A stretch of DNA of 64,000 nt from Leeuwenhoekiella polynyae (GCF_042683665.1 NZ_JBHUOO010000020.1), one strand, 5' to 3'; positions 41,735-50,615 are shown, numbered from the stretch's first letter. Numbers and translations: made by a program. The notes: generated by a model not told the origin, from the letters alone.

Positions 41735-44700
41735 ATGGCAAAAAACACCTATAAAGAATTTGGTATATCATCCTGGGCAATAGACAATAAGATGACGGTA
41801 TATGTTATTACCGCAATCATCTTATTGAGCGGTCTTGCTGCCTATTACAGTATGCCTCGAGAAGCGTTCCCTGAGATTATAGAAACCAAGATTTATGTGA
41901 GTTCTGTAAACCCGGGTAACGCCGCAGAAGATGTAGAAAAATTCATCACAGAACCGCTTGAAGAAGAGTTTAATGATATTGCCGGTGTAAAAGAAATAAC
42001 CTCTACTACCCTGCAGGATTACAGTATCATCATCGTCGAATTTGAAGAAGATGTTGATGTAAACGTTGCCAAAACCAAGGTTAAAGATAAAGTTGACCTT
42101 GTAAAAGCAGAGACTACCTGGCCTACCTTAGACAACGGCGCCAAGGTAGAACCTAATATATTTGATCTCAATATTTCTGAAGAGCAGCCTATTTTAAACA
42201 TCAATCTTACGGGAGATTTTCAGGTGCAGCAATTAAAGGATTATGCAGAGCATCTTCAGGATAAGATCGAATTGCTTCCGCAGATTAAAGAAGCAACCAT
42301 TCGTGGCGCAGAAGATCAGGAAGTTGAAGTAGCTGTTGACATTTATAAAATGACCGCTTCTAAAGTAAGCTTTGATAATATTTTAAATGCAATTAGATCA
42401 GAAAACAATACTATCTCTGCGGGTAACGTAATTTCAGACGGACTGCGTAAAAACATTAGGGTTCTGGGAGAAATTAAAAATCCCAGAGAGCTTAACAACA
42501 TTGTGGTTAAGCGCGATGGCGGAAACATTTTCTTAAAAGATATTGCTACCGTTCGCTTTAAAGAAAAAGATGCAACCACTTTTGCTCGTGAATACGGTCA
42601 ACCGGTTGTTATGCTTGATGTTAAAAAGCGTGCCGGTAAGAATATGATCGAGGCTGTAGAGTCTATCAAAAAAATCGTAGCAGAAGAAAGTGATACCTAT
42701 TACCCGGAGTCTTTGCACATAAGTCTTACAAATGATCAGTCTATCAAAACTGAAAACCAGGTTGATGATCTGGTAAACAACATCATTTTTGGTGTGATCC
42801 TCGTGGTAGTGGTTCTGATGTTTTTCTTAGGTTTTAGAAACGCATTGTTTGTAGGTTTTGCGATTCCGCTTTCTATGTTTATGTCACTTACCATCCTTTC
42901 GGCATTAGGCTTTACATTAAATACCATGGTGCTTTTTGGTCTGGTTATGGGACTGGGTATGCTGGTGGATAACGGTATTGTGGTGGTAGAAAACGTATAC
43001 TCCTTGATGGATCAGGGAATGTCGCGTATCAAAGCTGCAAAACAGGGTGTTGGTGAGATTGCCTGGCCTATTATCGCTTCTACGGCAACTACACTTGCAG
43101 CGTTTTTCCCCTTAGGGTTATGGCCGGGAACTATAGGTAAGTTTATGATTTACTTCCCCATCACTCTTTCTATTGTATTGAGTTCGTCGCTTTTTGTAGC
43201 CTTGATTATCAACTCGATGTTGACTTCTCGCTTTATGAAATTAGAAGAAGAAGAACTTACTAAGAAAAAGCTGGTACGCTACAGCCTGGTTTTAGCAGGT
43301 GTAGGAGTTATTTTATTGATTGCCGGTTTTGTTATGGACTCTGGTGGTTTCCGTGGAATAGGAAATCTGATGCTATTAGCTGCTATTTTGCTTTGGGCAT
43401 ACAAGTACTTCCTTGCCGGTGCTGTGCGCTACTTTCAGTTTAAATCCCTTAGAGACCTTGAGAATCTTTATGAGCGCTTCTTAAAATATGCGCTTCGCGG
43501 AAAGAAAGCTTACGTGTTTTTCTTCGGAACTTTTGCGATGTTGATCCTATCTTTTATTCTTATCGGGTTAGTTCAACCTAATGTGTTGTTTTTCCCCGAA
43601 AACGAACCGAATCAGATCATTACGTATATAGAATATCCTGAAGGAACAGCTATAGAAAAAACAAATGAGCTTACCAAAAAAGTTGAAGAACGCATTTTTG
43701 AAGCTATCAAAAAATATGAGGATAAAGACGGGTACAACTATATGGTTGAATCTGCTATTTCTCAGGTAGGTCAAGGTGCCGGTAACCCACAAACCGATGG
43801 TGGCCAGAGTAACGAAATGCCACATAAAGGTAAAGTTACACTCTCTATGCGTGATTTTAAATTGCGCCGTGGTGTCAAGAGTAGTACCGTTTTATCTGAA
43901 GTGCGCGATGCTGTTAAAGGCTTCCCGGGTGCATCCGTAACGGTTGAGAAAGATGCTGCAGGACCTCCGGTAGGATACCCTGTAAATATCGAAATCAGCG
44001 GTGAAGACTATGAAGAAATGCTTATAGCTGCAGAAAATATGCGCTCCTATATAGAAGATCTGGGCATTGGCGGTATCGAAGAATTGAAGCTTGATATAAA
44101 CCGCTCTAAAGCAGAATTAGGCGTTACGGTTAACCGTGAGAAAGCAGGGCAATTAGGTATTTCCACAGTAGCTATTGGCCAAACATTAAGACGTTCTGTT
44201 TATGGGGAAGAAGCTTCAACCTATAAGGAAGGGGATGATGATTATGAAATCAATGTGCGTTTTAATAAAGAATACCGTTATGATGAGAATGCGTTGTTCA
44301 ATCAGCCGGTAACCTTTAGAAACAATCAAGGTGAAATCATACAGGTTCCGATCTCTGCATTAGTTGACACTAAAGCTACTTCTGCTTTTAGCGCAATAAA
44401 ACGTAAAGACCTCAAGCGGGTAATCACGTTGTATTCTAACGTATTACAAGGGTATAATGCTACTGAAATTGTAAACCAGCTCAAGCAAGAGCTTTCGGGT
44501 TATGATTTACCTACCGGTACTTCATTCAGTTTTACGGGTGAGCAAGAAGAACAAGCTGACAACATGAGCTTCTTATTGATGGCTTTAGGTATCGCGATGG
44601 GCTCAATTTTATTAATCCTGGTAGCTCAGTTTAACTCCCTTTCAAAACCGATTATCATCTTGATGGCAGTTATATTGAGTTTAGTAGGGGTATTCTTAGG

Positions 44701-45241
44701 TCTGATCATTTTTAATATGGACTTTGTAATCCTGATGACAATGATGGGTATTATTTCACTCGCAGGTATTGTTGTGAATAACGCCATCGTATTGATCGAT
44801 TACACCCAGATTCTCATCGATCGTAAAAAAGAAGAATTGGGTTATGAAGAAGACGATTTATTAACTCGTGAAGAATACTTTAAACTTACGGTTGCCGGTG
44901 GTAAATCGCGTTTAAGACCGGTATTACTTACCGCAATCACAACCGTACTGGGTTTGATTCCGCTCGCGGTAGGTCTTAACATTGATTTCTTTGGTCTATT
45001 TACAGATTATGATCCCGGAATCTATATTGGTGGAGATAACGTGATCTTCTGGGGGCCACTGGCGTGGACGGTTATTTTTGGTTTGGTTTTCGCAACCTTC
45101 CTGACTTTAGTAATTGTACCGGTGATGTTCTACTTAACAAACCGAGCGAAAGTTAGATTCAACGATAAGAAAAAAGCACGTGAAGAGAAAAAGCAACAAG
45201 CAAAGCTTGAAGCGGCTAATAATAATACGAGTGAAAATTAA
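41735..45241 (+). CDS. RND-family efflux pump, inner-membrane subunit
   Basis: 1168 aa, twelve core helices with two large periplasmic loops (about 40-335 and 640-935). Helix 4 has the proton-relay motif GLVMGLGMLVDNGIVVVENV, and the C-terminal half has GIISLAGIVVNNAIVLIDY. It is longer than typical HAE-1 pumps; an extra hydrophobic stretch with two helices (about 505-560; LVLAGVGVILLIAGFVM, LMLLAAILLWAYKYFLAG) lies after helix 6. Exports drugs or other amphiphiles in exchange for protons; the substrate is unknown. Last gene of the tetR-tolC-MFP operon; a terminator follows. Confidence 0.93.
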   Translation: MAKNTYKEFGISSWAIDNKMTVYVITAIILLSGLAAYYSMPREAFPEIIETKIYVSSVNPGNAAEDVEKFITEPLEEEFNDIAGVKEITSTTLQDYSIIIVEFEEDVDVNVAKTKVKDKVDLVKAETTWPTLDNGAKVEPNIFDLNISEEQPILNINLTGDFQVQQLKDYAEHLQDKIELLPQIKEATIRGAEDQEVEVAVDIYKMTASKVSFDNILNAIRSENNTISAGNVISDGLRKNIRVLGEIKNPRELNNIVVKRDGGNIFLKDIATVRFKEKDATTFAREYGQPVVMLDVKKRAGKNMIEAVESIKKIVAEESDTYYPESLHISLTNDQSIKTENQVDDLVNNIIFGVILVVVVLMFFLGFRNALFVGFAIPLSMFMSLTILSALGFTLNTMVLFGLVMGLGMLVDNGIVVVENVYSLMDQGMSRIKAAKQGVGEIAWPIIASTATTLAAFFPLGLWPGTIGKFMIYFPITLSIVLSSSLFVALIINSMLTSRFMKLEEEELTKKKLVRYSLVLAGVGVILLIAGFVMDSGGFRGIGNLMLLAAILLWAYKYFLAGAVRYFQFKSLRDLENLYERFLKYALRGKKAYVFFFGTFAMLILSFILIGLVQPNVLFFPENEPNQIITYIEYPEGTAIEKTNELTKKVEERIFEAIKKYEDKDGYNYMVESAISQVGQGAGNPQTDGGQSNEMPHKGKVTLSMRDFKLRRGVKSSTVLSEVRDAVKGFPGASVTVEKDAAGPPVGYPVNIEISGEDYEEMLIAAENMRSYIEDLGIGGIEELKLDINRSKAELGVTVNREKAGQLGISTVAIGQTLRRSVYGEEASTYKEGDDDYEINVRFNKEYRYDENALFNQPVTFRNNQGEIIQVPISALVDTKATSAFSAIKRKDLKRVITLYSNVLQGYNATEIVNQLKQELSGYDLPTGTSFSFTGEQEEQADNMSFLLMALGIAMGSILLILVAQFNSLSKPIIILMAVILSLVGVFLGLIIFNMDFVILMTMMGIISLAGIVVNNAIVLIDYTQILIDRKKEELGYEEDDLLTREEYFKLTVAGGKSRLRPVLLTAITTVLGLIPLAVGLNIDFFGLFTDYDPGIYIGGDNVIFWGPLAWTVIFGLVFATFLTLVIVPVMFYLTNRAKVRFNDKKKAREEKKQQAKLEAANNNTSEN

Positions 45242-45263
45242 TTTTAAGTTTTAGTTAGATTTG

Positions 45264-45297
45264 AAAAAGCAGGAGCTCTATGGCTTCTGCTTTTTTG
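45264..45297 (+). terminator. Terminator of the tetR-RND operon
   Basis: Arms AAAAAGCAG (45264-45272) and CTGCTTTTT (45287-45295), with the inner loop partly pairing, followed by T residues. It begins 23 nt after the pump stop codon. Confidence 0.75.
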
Positions 45298-45414
45298 TTT
45301 TCAGCAGGATTCAGAGCTATAGATTTAATGACTTTATACAAGATCAATCAACAATTTTAGGTAGAAAATTCAAATCTCAACGTTCAAGAAAAATAAACCT
45401 AAAAACAATAGGCT

Positions 45415-45441
45415 TTGACTTGCTTTAACTTCTTAAATTTG
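45415..45441 (+). promoter_or_regulatory. Promoter of aspS
   Basis: TTG (45415-45417), 16-nt spacer, TAAATTTG (45434-45441). The -7 box is exact. The ATG is 19 nt downstream, so the leader is about 12 nt. Confidence 0.55.
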
Positions 45442-45459
45442 CACCTCAAATAATCAAGC

Positions 45460-47211
45460 ATGTACAGAACGCACAATAACGGAGCTTTACGCGCCGAACA
45501 TATAAATGAAACGGTAACGCTTGCCGGATGGGTACAAAAATCCCGTGATAAAGGCTTTATGATCTGGCTGGATTTACGCGATCGCTACGGCATCACCCAA
45601 CTTATTTTTGACGAGGAGCGTACCCCTAAAGACGTGATGGATCTCGCTAAAACCTTAGGTCGTGAGTTTGTGATTCAGGTAACGGGTAAAGTGATTGAGC
45701 GTGAGTCTAAAAATGCGAAGATGGCTACGGGCGATGTTGAACTTTTGGTTGAAAAATTAGAAGTTTTAAACGAAGCAAAAACACCCCCATTTACGATTGA
45801 AGATACAACTGATGGCGGAGAAGATTTACGGATGAAATACCGCTATCTCGACATCCGTCGCAATCCGGTAAAAGAGAAACTCATCTTTAGACACAAAGTG
45901 AGTATCGCCGTGCGTAATTACTTATCTGAACAAGGCTTTATAGAGGTTGAAACGCCCTATTTGATCAAATCTACTCCGGAAGGTGCGCGCGATTTTGTCG
46001 TGCCCAGCCGTATGAATGAAGGGCAATTCTACGCCCTTCCGCAGTCACCACAAACCTTTAAACAATTGCTTATGGTAGGTGGTATGGATAAGTATTTTCA
46101 GATTGTAAAATGCTTTAGAGACGAAGACCTACGGGCAGACCGCCAGCCGGAATTCACACAGATTGACTGTGAGATGGCCTTTGTAGAACAAGAAGATATC
46201 CTGAATATTTTTGAAGGCTTAACCAAGCATCTTTTAAAAGAGGTCGTAGGTTTTGAGATCGAAAACTTCCCGAGAATGACTTATGATGAGGCGATGGCAA
46301 AATACGGTAACGATAAGCCGGACATTCGTTTTGGGATGGAGTTTTGCCCCCTAACCCCCAAAGGGGGAACTGACTTCGGCTTTGGGGTCTTTGACAATGC
46401 CGAATTAGTCAATGCCATAAACGTTGAAGGTTGTGCCGATTATTCGCGTAAGCAAATTGACGAACTCATCAACTGGGTCAAACGACCACAAATAGGTGCT
46501 ACCGGGTTAATCTGGGTTAAATACAATAGTGATGGAAGCTTAAGTTCATCGGTTAATAAGTTTTTTGACGAAGAATACTTAAAACATTTCGCAGAAGCTA
46601 CACAATCTAAACCGGGAGACCTCATCTTAATCATGGCTGGTGAAACCTATAAAACCCGTACGCAATTGAGCGCGCTACGAATGGAACTGGCTACCAGATT
46701 GGGTTTACGTAAATCAGATGAGTTTGCTCCGCTTTGGGTGGTAGATTTTCCACTCTTAGAATGGGACGAAGAGACTGAACGCTATCACGCGATGCACCAT
46801 CCCTTCACCTCTCCCAAGCCCGGCCAAATGGAATTGCTGAACACCAATCCCGGTGACGTAAAAGCAAATGCTTACGACCTTGTTTTAAATGGAAACGAAA
46901 TTGGCGGTGGGTCTATACGGATTCACGATAAAGAAACCCAGTCTAAAATGTTTGACTACCTCGGCTTTTCTAAAGAAGAAGCACAAGCACAGTTTGGCTT
47001 CTTGATGGACGCTTTTCAATACGGTGCACCACCTCACGGTGGTTTAGCGTTTGGTTTAGACAGACTGGTAGCCATTCTGGGTGGTCAAGAAACCATACGC
47101 GACTTTATTGCATTCCCTAAAAACAATGCCGGCCGTGATGTAATGATCGATGCCCCTGCAACAATTGATGCAGCTCAATTAGAAGAATTAAATTTGAAGG
47201 TAACAATATAA
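45460..47211 (+). CDS. aspS: Aspartate--tRNA ligase
   Basis: 583 aa bacterial-type class II synthetase charging tRNA-Asp. N-terminal OB-fold anticodon-binding domain (about 1-105), then the catalytic core with motif 2 (FRDEDLRADRQPEFTQID), the GAD insertion domain (about 285-415) and motif 3 (GGLAFGLDRLVAILGG). Odd feature: in the GAD region the peptide CPLTPKGGTDFGFG is encoded by a palindromic CCCCC-AAA-GGGGG repeat (46347-46387), replacing what is usually an ordinary loop. The last 282 nt have a divergent second copy at 48911-49192. All core motifs are intact, so it should be active. Confidence 0.95.
   Translation: MYRTHNNGALRAEHINETVTLAGWVQKSRDKGFMIWLDLRDRYGITQLIFDEERTPKDVMDLAKTLGREFVIQVTGKVIERESKNAKMATGDVELLVEKLEVLNEAKTPPFTIEDTTDGGEDLRMKYRYLDIRRNPVKEKLIFRHKVSIAVRNYLSEQGFIEVETPYLIKSTPEGARDFVVPSRMNEGQFYALPQSPQTFKQLLMVGGMDKYFQIVKCFRDEDLRADRQPEFTQIDCEMAFVEQEDILNIFEGLTKHLLKEVVGFEIENFPRMTYDEAMAKYGNDKPDIRFGMEFCPLTPKGGTDFGFGVFDNAELVNAINVEGCADYSRKQIDELINWVKRPQIGATGLIWVKYNSDGSLSSSVNKFFDEEYLKHFAEATQSKPGDLILIMAGETYKTRTQLSALRMELATRLGLRKSDEFAPLWVVDFPLLEWDEETERYHAMHHPFTSPKPGQMELLNTNPGDVKANAYDLVLNGNEIGGGSIRIHDKETQSKMFDYLGFSKEEAQAQFGFLMDAFQYGAPPHGGLAFGLDRLVAILGGQETIRDFIAFPKNNAGRDVMIDAPATIDAAQLEELNLKVTI
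46347..46387 (+). repeat. Palindromic intergenic-type repeat inside the aspS reading frame
   Basis: CCCCCTAACCCCCAAAGGGG at 46347-46366, continuing with GAACTGACTTCGGCTTTGGGG to 46387. The core hairpin is CCCCC-AAA-GGGGG (46355-46367). Elements of this form are, as I recall, common between genes in flavobacteria. Here it is in frame and translated as PLTPKGGTDFGFG. Only one copy is in the window. Confidence 0.55.
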
Positions 47212-47230
47212 GTAAATCACTTATACTAAT

Positions 47231-47273
47231 AAAAAATCAAAAGCTGCTAGAACATATCAGCTTTTGATTTTAT
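47231..47273 (+). terminator. Terminator of intact aspS
   Basis: Arms AAAATCAAAAGCTG (47233-47246) and CAGCTTTTGATTTT (47258-47271) with an 11-nt loop. The convergent gene ends at 47297, so it could serve both directions. Confidence 0.8.
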
Positions 47274-47296
47274 TGAAATATTAAGACGACTATTCT

Positions 47297-48631
47297 TTAT
47301 TTAGCGATCTTCTCTGAGGATCCGTCTTCATGTTTAAAAATATACATACCACTTGGAAGATTTTCGATTAAACTTTTTCTGTCTGATTCAGAATAAAGCT
47401 TTTTCTCTTCTATCAAATTACCTGAAAAATCAAATATATGTATAGTCTCGACCTTAAACTCAACTGTATCGGCAAATCCCTCACCTTGTACAAGGGACTT
47501 TTCTAACCGTGGTGATCTATATGAAGTGAACTGAACATTATTGATTGAAATTGTATTATCGCTAAAGTTTTCATCATTATATACTAGATCAATACTCAAG
47601 AACAAATAATAGTTGTTCAAAGGAACATTGGAAGGTATATCTACAGCTTGAATATCTTGAATGTTTGAAACGGTTCTTGATGCTCCAGGCTGAATATTAT
47701 ATAAAGTGATTGCATTTTCAGGTAATCTTGGATCTAACTCTCGATTAAGTTCATCATCAGTTGATAAATAAAGATTGATTGAAGTGTTAGGAGATATTTG
47801 CCCTCCAACATTTTTAACTGTAATATTTCTTAAATAAATACCTGAACTGTTGCCGATTTCGAAATAATCATTTGAAGTAAGATTATCCAATTTAATATAG
47901 CCTTTATTGGGTACATATACCTCAGTTTTATTTGTATCAAATTTTAAATCGTAAGTTGAGGGCAAAGGACAACCATTATTACTACTTGGTCCAGCTTGGT
48001 TAGGGCAATTATCTTGCGAGTCAGGGACACCATCTCCATCGGTGTCGCAAGAAATAGAAATAGGGCTATTGTTAAAGCTAGAACTAAAAACTTCATAATC
48101 TGGATCCCCTTTTGTATAACTCCGTAAATCCACATAATAATATTGAACCACACCATCCCCAATATCCAATCGGTAAACCTTATTCTTAATCAAAGGCTCT
48201 TCAATATATATATTTACCTTAAATTGTAAACCCGTAATGTTACCTGAGCATATTTTACTTTTAGCTGAAGTTATTGATCCTAAACGTATTAGTTTATGAT
48301 ACTTCCAAGATAGGCTTGAGCAAGATAAATTAACTTGTGTTATTGTTCCTGGACTAAAAACTTCATCACCAGAATCATTATTATCATCCCAAGCTAATAT
48401 AACTTTATAATAAGTGAGGCCGTACCCCAAATCTGCCAAGTATACTTTACCCACTTCTAATTTTACTCCATTAAGATTAGTCCTCAAAGTTCCTAGATCA
48501 GAACCTGTACAATAATAGTGTGTCGCGTTTTCTAGATCAGAACCTAAATCTAAAAGTTTATGATATTTTAAATCCTGAGAATAAGTATAGATAGAAAAAA
48601 ACATAATAAAGAAAAGCGTAAAAATTCTCAT
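47297..48631 (-). CDS. Secreted protein with T9SS type A sorting domain
   Basis: 444 aa. Signal peptide (MRIFTLFFIMFFSIYTYSQ). Two related repeats follow (about 22-108 and 109-197), each starting KYHKL..LGS and containing a Y-rich D-L/I-G-Y/D-G motif and a DEVFS or YEVFS segment. A thrombospondin type 3-like calcium motif comes next (DTDGDGVPDSQDNCPNQAG), then a CARDB-like beta-sandwich (about 245-375) and a C-terminal T9SS type A signal (IHIFDFSGNLIEEKKL..LPSGMYIFKHEDGSSEKIAK). Secreted through the type IX system and probably surface-attached. It lies between intact aspS and the aspS fragment. Confidence 0.8.
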   Translation of the reverse strand: MRIFTLFFIMFFSIYTYSQDLKYHKLLDLGSDLENATHYYCTGSDLGTLRTNLNGVKLEVGKVYLADLGYGLTYYKVILAWDDNNDSGDEVFSPGTITQVNLSCSSLSWKYHKLIRLGSITSAKSKICSGNITGLQFKVNIYIEEPLIKNKVYRLDIGDGVVQYYYVDLRSYTKGDPDYEVFSSSFNNSPISISCDTDGDGVPDSQDNCPNQAGPSSNNGCPLPSTYDLKFDTNKTEVYVPNKGYIKLDNLTSNDYFEIGNSSGIYLRNITVKNVGGQISPNTSINLYLSTDDELNRELDPRLPENAITLYNIQPGASRTVSNIQDIQAVDIPSNVPLNNYYLFLSIDLVYNDENFSDNTISINNVQFTSYRSPRLEKSLVQGEGFADTVEFKVETIHIFDFSGNLIEEKKLYSESDRKSLIENLPSGMYIFKHEDGSSEKIAK

Positions 48632-48910
48632 ATTTTTATTTTTAAATGAGAACTAAAATATGACTAAAAAAAAATCCTAATATTAATTGTGCATCAATAA
48701 ATCATTTCTACAAAATTAACAAAGACGAATTGAAACCGGCGAGTATTACTTTGACTCACCTCCAAGAAACAATATCAGAGCCAAAGATTTGTTGTAACAA
48801 TAAAGTCTCCTTAACTTCACAAATAGTTCCTAATTTTCACCAATATTGTATGTTTTCTAATAAGTAGATAAAAGTTAATGGAATATCGGTTGTTTAATTT
48901 CAATACCTGG
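48632..48910. other. Non-coding junction between the T9SS gene and the aspS fragment
   Basis: About 280 nt, AT-rich, with no gene. It must hold the promoter of the leftward T9SS gene; a -7-like TAATTTTG (minus strand, 48711-48718) without a -33 TTG is the best candidate. Homology to aspS begins abruptly at 48911. Confidence 0.4.
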
Positions 48911-49192
48911 AAGGAAACCCAGTCTAAAATGTTTGACTATTTAGGCTTTACCAAAGAAGAGGCTCAGGCGCAGTTTGGCTTCCTGATGGATGCTTTTCAA
49001 TACGGCGCTCCGCCACACGGAGGTTTGGCCTTTGGATTAGACAGGTTGGTTGCTATTCTCGGCGGACAAGAAACGATACGCGACTTCATCGCCTTCCCTA
49101 AAAACAATGCAGGGCGCGATGTGATGATCGACGCTCCGGCAAAAATTGATGAGGAGCAATTGAAAGAATTGAATCTAAAAATCACCTTGTAA
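48911..49192 (+). pseudogene. Divergent 3' fragment of aspS (motif 3 region)
   Basis: 94 codons including the stop align without gaps to the end of aspS (46930-47211). By hand count about 54 of 282 nt differ (about 81% identity), but only 7 of 93 residues change (about 92%). It includes motif 3 (GGLAFGLDRLVAILGG). A short frame opens at 48878, but its first 11 residues are unrelated, and without motifs 1 and 2 it cannot be a synthetase. The mostly synonymous differences show that it was a working gene in a separate lineage before being truncated. Its own terminator (49386-49419) remains downstream. Confidence 0.88.
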
Positions 49193-49254
49193 GTGCACAT
49201 CAAAGTGTTTTAAGGCTTAGAGAATTATATACATATAAGATCTCAACTATTTAA

Positions 49255-49384
49255 AGTAAACTACCTCAGGGCAAGCCGGTCTGCCGACAAAGGCAGGCCC
49301 ATGAAACATTGCTTGGAAACGAATTTTCAATTTCTTCAAGGCAAGCCTTAGAATAGTAAACCCTTTGGCGGTGCCAATAAAAAA
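49255..49384. repeat. Dispersed ~100-bp intergenic repeat, copy 2
   Basis: Same framework as 3173-3275: AGTAAACTACCTCAGGGCAA at the start, GGCAAGCCTTAGAATAGTAA near the end, and ACCCTTTGGCGGTGCCAATA last. The centre differs and contains an extra palindromic block (GCCGGTCTGCCGACAAAGGC, 49275-49294). Confidence 0.55.
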
Positions 49385-49385
49385 G

Positions 49386-49419
49386 AGGCTTTCTTAAGTT
49401 TAAGACAGCCTATTTTTTT
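49386..49419 (+). terminator. Terminator downstream of the aspS fragment
   Basis: AGGCT-tt-CTTAA-gt-TTAAG-ac-AGCCT, a hairpin with one internal mismatch pair, followed by ATTTTTTT. Probably the old terminator of the aspS copy now reduced to a fragment. Confidence 0.65.
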
Positions 49420-49509
49420 ATGCTACGTCAAGTTATTAGGGATAATTGTTGTGTTTAAGCAAAAATTGGAGTTAATCTGTACAGAATAGATGTGGCATTT
49501 TTCACTCCT

Positions 49510-49535
49510 CTAATCCTCCTAATCCTCCTAATCCT
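49510..49535 (+). repeat. 9-bp tandem repeat, about three copies
   Basis: CTAATCCTC, CTAATCCTC, CTAATCCT in direct succession. Non-coding. Confidence 0.75.
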
Positions 49536-49655
49536 AAGCTATTCAACAATCCCTATAATTCCATACAAACATTATAGATAAGACAGGAATACATATAGGT
49601 AACCCAAAAGTCAGTCCACATTCCAACTATATTCACCCACAGATTTTGTGGTAAA

Positions 49656-49699
49656 GTGTGGTTGGAGTGTGGTTGCACTGTGGTATCAGTGTGGTATCA
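49656..49699 (+). repeat. 11-bp tandem repeat, four copies
   Basis: GTGTGGTTGGA, GTGTGGTTGCA, CTGTGGTATCA, GTGTGGTATCA in direct succession, and a degraded GTGGT just before them. The period equals one helical turn, so it could be an iterated protein-binding site. No partner gene is evident except the broken regulator at 50008. Confidence 0.8.
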
Positions 49700-50007
49700 T
49701 TATGCTTTTACCTGGAAAAAGTTAGCCTTCTTTTTAAAGTATGGAGTTTCTAACTCAGGCTAAATCACAACTCCACTAGTACACCTTATCAAAACCCAAT
49801 GTACCACAGAAACCGTAGAGAAGTGTGCCCAGTGTAGTCTCTGTTTGAATTCGCTGTGAAATCATTCGCAGCAATCAAAATTCAACCCTAAAGTAGGGCA
49901 ACTCCCAAGCAAAGGCATAGCAAAGCCTAGGATAGTGTATGAAGAGTGTATGAAAACCACTTTAAAAACGTATAAAATTAAGATTTTATTAACAATAGAG
50001 CTAATTG

Positions 50008-50443
50008 CTAAAATCTGTCCAAGAGGCTCTTAAACTTTAAAGAAATCCAGTTCTTTTTAATCAATCCTTCTAAATAAGACAGCTTATCTCGCTCCGCTTG
50101 AACAAGTCGCTCATATAATTTCTTATTTTCTTCGTAAGCTTCAACAAGTTTGTCTAAAGGATTGAATGTTGCATACATACCTTGATTGAAGCTATTACCT
50201 TGAGAAGCACTATTATCATTAAAATAATTGATGCCATTTTCCTCTGAAAAATTTTTAATAGTTTCCGAAGTAACACCAAGGACTTTCGCTACCTCTTCTA
50301 ATTTTTTATTTTCTAAGGTTTCACTCTTTTCGATGTGGGACACACTTTGCTGGCTAATACCTAATTCTTCCGCCAGGGTTTCTTGCTTCACCTCGAAGCT
50401 CTCTGATACGCGCGATTTTACGTCCTATAGGATTGGTTTTAGT
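50008..50443 (-). pseudogene. XRE-family HTH regulator, frameshifted at its N-terminus
   Basis: From a GTG at 50389-50391 the frame gives 127 aa: KQETLAEELGISQQSVSHIE (HTH helices 2-3), then a linker and a C-terminal coiled coil (KLVEAYEENKKLYERLVQAERDKL in two parts). The expected first HTH helix lies upstream in a different frame (TNPIGRKIARIRELRG, 50390-50443), so loss of about 2 nt near 50390 has split the gene. That upstream frame also lacks an ATG. It is either a pseudogene or a truncated protein without helix 1. No target is known. Confidence 0.65.
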
Positions 50444-50559
50444 AACGCTCTAAACTAATACAATAAGATCACGCTTACATTTAAATAAAGCCTTCGCATA
50501 GCCTGTTCCTTGAATAGTCTTATCGGTTTAGTTATAATGTTGAACAAAAAAATAGCTAA

Positions 50560-50592
50560 ATAAAAAAGGTCCGAACAATGTCCGGACCTTTC
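50560..50592 (-). terminator. Terminator of the receptor/beta-helix lipoprotein operon
   Basis: Arms AAAGGTCCG (50565-50573) and CGGACCTTT (50583-50591), followed on the minus strand by a T run. It lies 24 nt past the lipoprotein stop. Confidence 0.85.
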
Positions 50593-50615
50593 GTCTATAG
50601 CTAATTCAAATAAAT

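Larger units (their letters stand above)
49420..50007. other. Gene-free accessory region with short tandem repeats
   Basis: No credible coding sequence. It contains three tandem copies of CTAATCCTC (49510-49535) and four imperfect 11-bp copies of GTGTGGTTGGA type (49656-49699). Otherwise unremarkable AT-rich DNA; it may be decayed mobile or duplicated sequence. Confidence 0.5.

Noticed and set aside
47944..48162. 72-aa frame within the T9SS gene
   Set aside because: Fully inside a well-supported secreted protein gene in another frame, with no independent motif.
48878..49192. A 104-aa open frame annotated as a small aspartyl-tRNA synthetase
   Set aside because: Homology begins only at 48911, the first 11 residues are unrelated, and motifs 1 and 2 are missing. 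It is a gene fragment.
49510..49699. Possible CRISPR array because of short repeats
   Set aside because: Units of 9 and 11 bp are directly adjacent without spacers, and no cas genes are present.
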